Assembly (NCBI GenBank): GCA_001466705.2 | Contig: LATX02000089.1 | Coordinates: 558,001 to 622,000 of the forward strand | Length of the DNA stretch: 64,000 bases | Origin: Moniliophthora roreri | Lineage: Eukaryota > Basidiomycota > Agaricomycetes > Agaricales > Marasmiaceae | Direction: 5' to 3' | In this document: piece by piece, positions 57,386-64,000 of the stretch | Layout of the letters: each line of letters starts with the position of its first letter | Position numbering within the stretch: the first letter of the stretch is position 1 | Made by a program: the position numbers and the translations under genes | The notes under the pieces: generated by a model | The model's database searches: none | Seen by the model: only the letters and a program-made list of their open reading frames with translations | Told to the model about the DNA's origin: nothing

Positions 57386-59271
57386 ATGTCGGTAATTTGC
57401 TCAGCCGAGTTCTACACTCACATCATCTCGGGTAGTGGAGAGAAGTCGCTATGGGAGTGATTTCCGTCGTTGAACGGATCGGTTGGACGTCCTTGCGACC
57501 CTCGGTGATCGGGCACACTACGCTCGGCACTTCACTCAACGTAGCATGGTGCAACCACTCGTTAAACGCTTTACTTGCTCTGGTGATGAATAGAACATAG
57601 ACAGCATTTCCCTGGTCGTCAAAGCTTGATGGGATGTATGGATAACCATATGACTCTTTCATGCCACTGTAGTAGCCGCTCGAGTCAAGCGGCTGCCCTG
57701 ATAATCACCTCCGTTTATTATTAATCAACGTTGGCGCCAGGAGCTCTATTCCATTCATCGGTGACTACCTAACGCCGATATTGAGAGTGGACCAGCCATT
57801 GAGTTGGCAGTGACCTTGGCAATAGAGGCACGAGTGCGTATAGAGCTGGCCAGGCAATGATTCTACGTCGCGTATCGCTGCTGTATACGTGTTCTGGTCT
57901 TCTGGCATCTGGCCTGAGAAGCCGTCGAGCCATATAATGCCCTTTGGGGAATACTATTGGTCGGAATCACCTCGTATCTTCGTCGTGGTCAATCTGTTTC
58001 ATCCACATTTACATATACCATTACTTGCATGAGCCAGAAATAAATGCCACTCAAGGAGCTCAGTGACATTTGGGGAATTGATATGTACCGATGATACGGA
58101 GATCACATCGATGTGTCGATCCTACAATGATGAAACCGGGATCTATAATAGCCCACGACAGACACTAAGGCGCAAAGTTAAGTCATTCCGGTTCAGTTCT
58201 GGATTATATGTTCGAGTTTTCAAATTCTTTTATACCTTCCAGTTCTGCAGACTCGCCTTGCACTCGAGTGCAAAGCAAAGCATTACGGCTGCAAGGCATT
58301 ACGGTCGGAGCTTGTTGGCATGTGGGCATCGGGACGCTGGGAAATTTTTCATGATAGGATCATACGCATCTGTTGAACCAGGGGCCGGGTTCTTCTTGGA
58401 GTGGCGCACCTTGCTGAGGGTAAGGTTTGGCGAAAGGATGGAATTCTACCGCCAATGGGTTCAGCAACTTGTATGGCACGTCCTCTACCCTATTCATTCA
58501 CCCTTCTGATGTTCCTGTCTAGCTTATTGCAAGTATGCAATCTGAAGGGCCAACCAAAGCAAACGGCAGGACTCAACTCATTGATTCAGTGAGCTTTGAT
58601 TCACTGTGTCCACAGAGGTCTAACTGAGACTTTCTGAAGGCCAGTTATAAAAAAAGTCACCGGCCTGTTTCATCGATTTTTGGTTGAACTTTGCTATAAT
58701 TATTCCAATCATGCTCTCATGGGGTGAGAATTCTCGTGATATCAATACGGCACTACAGGGTCGGCCGTCAGTGAGTTAGCAGATAGGTCCAATCACCTGG
58801 GACAAGCTGGGAAGGCGCATGTGTCACCTATTCGAATACTTTGAGTGCTGGCCCTAATCGAATTCTGGTACCTTGACCTTCAAGACTGGTGCGTGTACTG
58901 CAACTTCTGATTTTTTCATTGAGCTCATCAGTGGCGGACGACATAAGTCGGACAGATTCTAGCAAGATTTGCAACCCTAAAAGGGAGCTTCTTGTTTTAA
59001 CAGATGGCATCTTTTGATGTAACCCGCCGTTTCCAGCATCACGTAGAGATCCTCGCTTGCTCTGTGTTGACCCCCCGATGATCCCCTCGCCGATGGTTCT
59101 CTTTGCTCAAAACATACATCATCATTACCTTTGGATACCTGAAATCATGCGTCGGAGTGATGGCTGTGCGATCAGCCTTGGGGAGTATCTCATTCCCTTG
59201 ACGGAGACCTGATCAATAAAAGCCAAGCCTGCTTCCCAACAAGCTCCCTGATAAATCACCCTGACACAACG
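57386..59271. other. No confident gene
   Basis: Open frames at 57423-57662 (minus; GYPYIPSSFDDQGNAVYVLF) and 58063-58509 (plus) have no recognised domain. The right end is the promoter of the Zn2Cys6 gene, with ATAAAAG at about 59216. Confidence 0.35.
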
Positions 59272-59906
59272 ATGAAGGACAAGTCTAACTCAAAACGCTC
59301 AAGAGTGCTTTTAGCTTGCACTAGTTGCCGGGCTCGCAAAATAAAGGTAAGACAATGCACGCTACACTGCTTAGAGAATGAAACTCACTCCCCATAACAG
59401 TGCTACAGAAGTAATCCCCATAGCGTTACTTCCTCATGCAATCGATGCCGACATAGAGGTATTCAATGTGAATACACACCAATCGACACTGAACGTGGGG
59501 CCTCCGGAATAGACCCATCGCCAGTGTATCTATATTATCCTTACTGCGACGACAAGCCTCAACGAAGTGATACATCTTCACCCGATAGTGATGGGAGGCA
59601 AAGTCCCGCCAACTCCGACTATAGCAGCAACAGCGACGATTCGATATCTTCGCTTGGGTACACGAGTACGACTGATGGATGGCCAAGCCCAGAGTTACTT
59701 ACGCAACCAATACACGACGAGAATAGTGTATTCTACGCTCGGTCGTTTGCGCATCACCTCTCGGCTATGGATAGCTACTCTATATCATCAATTCCTGGTT
59801 ACAGGTACGCTCTTCTCTTCGATTAAGTTGGGAAGCACATTAACCGACGTTCTAATCCAGGAGCAATGCCATACACAACCACGGGTACCATCCCTATTAC
59901 CAATAG
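59272..59906 (+). CDS. Very short Zn2Cys6 binuclear-cluster regulator
   Basis: Three exons (59272-59346, 59401-59804, 59861-59906) sum to 525 nt, or 174 aa. The six cysteines fall at 16, 19, 26, 38, 41 and 48, giving C-x2-C-x6-C-x11-C-x2-C-x6-C, with the basic stretch CTSCRARKIKC typical of Gal4-type DNA binding. The intron falls exactly between K25 and C26. The loop between the halves (YRSNPHSVTSS) is longer than usual. The remainder is a Ser/Asp-rich acidic tail (SDGRQSPANSDYSSNSDDSI), plausibly activating. The large fungal regulatory middle domain is absent and the stop comes soon after. It could be a natural short factor or a truncated one. Confidence 0.75.
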
Positions 59907-60892
59907 CTCATCGCTTCTGAATAACATGTCGGGTTCATCGGCCGCATTTCCTGTTGCCCTCTTACTTATTCATTGGTCAATCAGTTTTTTCTTGAGGGAG
60001 TCCCAGCCAGTCGCATAATTTATTTTATTCATCATGTCGGATTATTGTATCTTTAGCATATTATGACGGATTGTAAAGTAGCTTGTAATTCCATGTCAAA
60101 AAGGGCTCGATGCCATCGGAGTACGGTCAATATAGATTGTTGATTCGTTGAGGGTGAACAGGCGATGTGACTGAGGGATGAGGGGTAGATTGAGAATCTG
60201 CTTTCCATCTCGGTAGCTCAGGCTCAGCGGTCGGTACTTTTTGCGGTATTCCGGCTCGAGACACTTTACCTCACTAGCGGGGCTCACGGTCGGGGCCCGG
60301 GCCGCGCGCGTGTCGGAGAATCTCCGTGTAGCACGCCTTTCTTGCGTCTTCTTTCACTTCTATCATGTTCTGCACGACTCTGTTGGACAGAAACACCTCT
60401 CCACGCTCCGAATTCTCAATGCACTCCTATACATCAACTCCAGAGAGCATTGCCATCGCCTCACGGTTGCTATAGAAACAAAGGCCATCTCAAGCTGAGA
60501 TAATCGAATATATAAAAGTATGGAAAGGGCCACTTACGGCCGACTCTTCATACTCGTTGATGCAGATTCAATTTCAGGTTGACTTGAATTGAGATCATCA
60601 AGTAACATCGGAACGCTGGGAAAATTTCACTGATTTAAACAATATGATTAGCTCAAGATCCTCTTGTCGTTGATGGGAAAGTACAAAATGTGCCTCGGGT
60701 ATCATCACTGATAGAATGAGACACCGATGCTGCTACATTGCTCTCCATGTGCCTCCTCCACGAAATGAGAATGGGCTCTCGGTTTGATACACAACGCTAC
60801 CAGTTTCGAGGCGTTCAAGGTTATCTGCGCGTTCTAACTGAAATTACGATTCCTCCCTTGCAGTGGGGGTCGTCGTCCTTCCGGTCAAAACC
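59907..60892. other. No recognised gene
   Basis: A minus-strand frame at 60096-60290 (LEPEYRKKYRPLSLSYRDGK) is open across a GC-rich stretch (GGGGCCCGGGCCGCGCGCG) but cannot be assigned. Confidence 0.35.
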
Positions 60893-61115
60893 TTGCCGCA
60901 GTGGGTCATCAGGGCCTGACGGCAGTTACGAGTCCGTTTCTGGCATTGTGGTGTTGCGGAAACTTGGAATTTCTGGGGCTGACCGTAACGAGAGCAAAGC
61001 TGAACGTGCGCTAAACGAGCCGTCTACCGACATCTACCTAACCACAGCTTTCAAGCTATACCTTCCGTATAGGGAGAAAAATTAGCAGATAAAGACGAAT
61101 CCTCGTAAACTCGGA
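60893..61115 (+). repeat. Short dispersed repeat, copy 3
   Basis: CAGTGGGTCATCAGGGCCTG, ACGAGTCCGTTTCTGGCATT, TTGCGGAAAC, TTCTGGGGCTGACCGTAACG, then GACGAATCCTCGTAAACTCG. Homologous to 33712-33870 and 34325-34445, about 27 kb away. Confidence 0.5.
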
Positions 61116-63249
61116 CTCGTAATCCCTCGGTAAGCACCCTATGTTTCTCTGTTCGTCCTGAACCGTGTCAGTTTTTAATACCAGGTACAGTTTAAACCGA
61201 CCACGAACTTCGATTATAGACTCCATGGCCCACAGGCTCGCTCCTCAGTAATCGACAAGAGGACTATGTCATTTTTCCTTCCGTACCCACAGCTGTACTC
61301 ATGAGGTCGATATTACTCTCAAAGTGAGAGATGATTCCGGGTTCATTAATATTTCCCCAAACTTATAGGAAGCCGCATCATTTGGCCTCGCCTTTGTTCC
61401 TGTCTGCTCATTATACTTAGTTCTCTAGTAGGCTGTTGCTGATAATGGTATGCACCCTGAACTGGAAAGCTTTGAAGCGGTCGGGTAGGTCCGATAATAA
61501 TTCGTGGGCAAGCTAACAGAAGTTCAGCAATTAATTATTATGTCTTCGGTAATACAAGCACTGGCAGAGCATACAAGAGATTCGGATATAGCGTTCTTCC
61601 TGTCCGTTATACACCGAATGAAGCTAGTCGCGAAAGCAGTGCATGTTATCTGGCAGGAAGGAAAACATCATACTTGTTGCACCAAAAAAGTTCGTTTCCG
61701 ATCAACGCGTCACGGTGCTACCAGGAACTCAGCCTATCTGATTCTAGTACCTGAAGTCAAGGAACCATCTCTGTGCCACAGCTTGACTGGTCAATCCCAC
61801 TTCTGCTATTAGCAACGATGAGCCGAACCGCCGACCCGTGCTGTGCATCCATTCAAATTCTGGTCGTCTTGATGCTATCTGTCAGTACTTCAGTCAACAC
61901 TTACACTTGACAGCGAATGCATCAGCTCAGATGATTACGCAACTAGATCGTCCCGGCTTGCCGCGAGAGATGGATTTTGAATGACGGTATCAAAACTTCA
62001 TATGAAAAAGGGGACTAGATAATATTGATGATGCACAGTGAAGATCATATCATCGCTTCGATGAAACAACCATCGTGTAAAGCAGAGTTCGTTTCCATCG
62101 ATCTCGTTAGGCTGAGCGCATTAATGGCGTCTTCCCGTAACACCCTAATACACCAATACTTGGATCTCTGGAGAGCACATTGTCGCGAAGCATGGGAACG
62201 TGTCATTGGGCCAAGTCTGAAGTATCATGTTTCGTGCAATGGTCAATGATATGACAACGAGATGTATAGATCGAACACCGTGCTATCGCCCAAAAACGAT
62301 AAAAAAGATTGGTAAGGGGCCACGACGATGGAGGTAGGAATGGATCGATATTAACATCTGTGACAAGCACACCAATATACGGACGCAGTATGTATTATGG
62401 TCAAGACGCATCCTCGCCAGCCTAAACTCCACTGGTGAAGCAGCTGCGATGCGTCGACGTGGTAGCGTGAGAGGAGCATGACTGGGAAAAGCTTTGCAGA
62501 GCAAGTGAGTCACACTTCTCCCAGAAGCAGAGCGTTGTGTAAATTGATATATCCAACCTTGGGAAGAAGTAATTTTTAGTCTTGACGATGGCCAGAAAAG
62601 AGGTGTGCCCACTCACTAGTACTCAAATGTCACGTTGAAACTTGACATCCTCCGGGTCTGGGTTTTCCAAACGGGGAGAACACGTCGTCGCTAATGCCAT
62701 TGGTGACATAACACCACCATCACCTATCACCGCACATAGGCTCAGCGACTGTTGTCCAACAATTCTGAGCATCGGAAACGAGGTAACAGCATCGAAGATA
62801 CATAACCTTATTAGTGAAGAAAAGCAGTAGCAGAGAATACGTGGTCCGCTCTAGGTCCTGAGTTAGATGCGTCCCGAGATCAGATACCCTTTCCGAGGTT
62901 TGAGCATCGGCATGTCGATGCTTTGTCGGCATCGATCCTGGATGCCAAATACACAAGCCATGATTTCATGGCTTGATAGGACATGGTGTGACGGGGCGCG
63001 AAGAGGGACAGTACAAAATATCATGGGAAATAACGGCGCCACCGAAGTGGTGCCGCATGGTCATCCATATTTCCAACAAGCGCTGACGACAAGGAGAACG
63101 TCCTCTACGTCCAAATGGCTACCAAAGCACTCAACAAGAGTGGTCACGTTGAGCCCGATCACCGAGGTTGACTGGCATGCCCTATCCAACAACAGAAACA
63201 GCTTTCATGTAGATGACGCGAGTTCAGAACGCAGCTGACCAAATTGCTG
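61116..63249. other. No recognised gene; one perfect hairpin
   Basis: Frames at 61504-61812, 62025-62249 and 62867-63238 on the plus strand are short and unassignable. A perfect inverted repeat CAAGCCATGA-TT-TCATGGCTTG lies at 62954-62975. Confidence 0.35.
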
Positions 63250-63860
63250 ACGCTGCGAGTCGATCGCTATATCGATGTCAAAAGCATTTGACCATGCGCA
63301 GCCTACACCTCTGCGCATATCTGATGGACATGGAGAGTCCATGAAAACACATGTAGCCAGGCTGGAGAGGAAGTAGTTCCCGTACTCGTGCGTGTAAGAG
63401 CTCTCTGTGGCACGGAGCCAAAGGAGACAGTATGGATGGCTTCTGCATCTCCAGCAGAGCTTCGAGAAGCAGGCGCTACACGAGGGCAGCAGGTAACACG
63501 ATAGATCATGATACCTTCTGGTCCGAGTTGGGTGGAGCTGCGGTAGATGAAATCGGGAACGTGTAGCTGTTGAACCACGAGGCTGACAATGAAGGAATCG
63601 GCGACTTCCCCACGTAAGCGTGTTTAGAGGCGCCGTATTCATCCATGAATAACGGGATAGTGTGAGATAGAAGCTCCGTTCACGAATTGTCTGTGCCAGT
63701 TCATCAAGTACCACCATCGACATAGGTCAAGGTGGCGTTAGCACCTGCGTGTGGTGTATAGGCACCAGGAGACAGCTTTGTATTGTCGTCGTCATTGCAA
63801 GTATCAAGGTGAACGGGTAGGAGTGCAGAAATGTGGGAAATGGGACGGTGTGACATTATG
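63250..63860 (-). repeat. Minus-strand member of an inverted dispersed pair
   Basis: Counterpart of 56784-57385. On the minus strand it reads TGCACTCCTACCCGTTCACC, CTCCTGGTGCCTA, CACGCTTACGTGGGGAAGTC, GCCTCGTGGTTCAACAGC, CGCAGCTCCACCCAACTCGG, and ATGATCTATCGTGTTACCTG. A 172-codon open frame spans part of it (63205-63723), but no domain is recognised. The element or gene may extend past the window edge. Confidence 0.55.
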
Positions 63861-64000
63861 GTACGAGGGGATGGCTTTCGTTGACCCGGTCCGTGAGCTG
63901 TAGGGACGCATTGCTGCGTAAAGCAAAGGGCCGAGGTCTACTGTCGGCTTCTGAAGCTGAATGCTGCCATTAAAGTGCCTGTGAGGGCGCCTGATCTGTT

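Noticed and set aside
63205..63723. 172-codon minus-strand open frame
   Set aside because: Its counterpart at 56784-57385 does not keep the same frame; reported as a repeat pair rather than a gene.
1..64000. tRNA genes, rRNA genes and CRISPR arrays
   Set aside because: Scanned by eye for B-box-like TTCGAATC stretches with matching stems, for conserved rRNA sequence and for regular spaced repeats. None could be supported.

Overview
The window reads as nuclear DNA of a mushroom-forming basidiomycete (Agaricomycetes). The genes are split by many short introns, mostly 47-65 nt. The gene content also fits: a bicupin oxalate decarboxylase, a KRE6/SKN1-type glucan-synthesis protein, a GH35 beta-galactosidase, F-box and Zn2Cys6 proteins, small secreted cysteine-rich proteins, and a Crinkler-type nuclease-kinase protein. 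No species can be named from the sequence. Splice sites were placed by eye from GT(GC)-AG signals and frame continuity. Where the exon sum is a multiple of three this is stated.

The most striking content is a family of five copies of one 12-exon FAD-dependent aromatic monooxygenase gene (about 553 aa). Two copies are in tandem on the + strand (A 3136-5405, B 6633-8882) and three in tandem on the - strand (C 31027-33317, D 36331-38618, E 40402-42685). Each copy has the same TATA placement. Each also has relics upstream of the last exon of a nuclease-kinase gene, whose longest copy lies just upstream of A. A full aldo/keto reductase gene (29151-30640) converges on copy C, and only its sixth exon survives next to D and E. 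Spacer blocks are also shared between units. I infer repeated segmental duplication of a kinase-tail / monooxygenase / reductase unit, an inversion or split of the array, and decay of the extra parts. Copy B is a pseudogene, copy E has an altered FAD motif, and a broken Tc1-like DDE transposon sits at the right edge of the block.

Between the two halves (9.5-29 kb) lie a conserved agaricomycete protein of unknown role, two coiled-coil proteins, a six-cysteine knottin-like secreted peptide, a cysteine-rich secreted protein with a hydrophobic tail, a 189-aa secreted hydrophobic protein, a start-less and frameshifted secreted-protein pseudogene, and a membrane-anchored GH35 beta-galactosidase divergent from the reductase.

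To the right (45-60 kb) lie the GH16 KRE6/SKN1-like gene, an F-box gene, a 19-exon oxalate decarboxylase and a very short Zn2Cys6 regulator. The last 4 kb and the stretch 54.7-59.3 kb hold few recognisable genes. They do contain an inverted pair of related segments (56.8-57.4 kb and 63.25-63.86 kb) and one copy of a short dispersed repeat.
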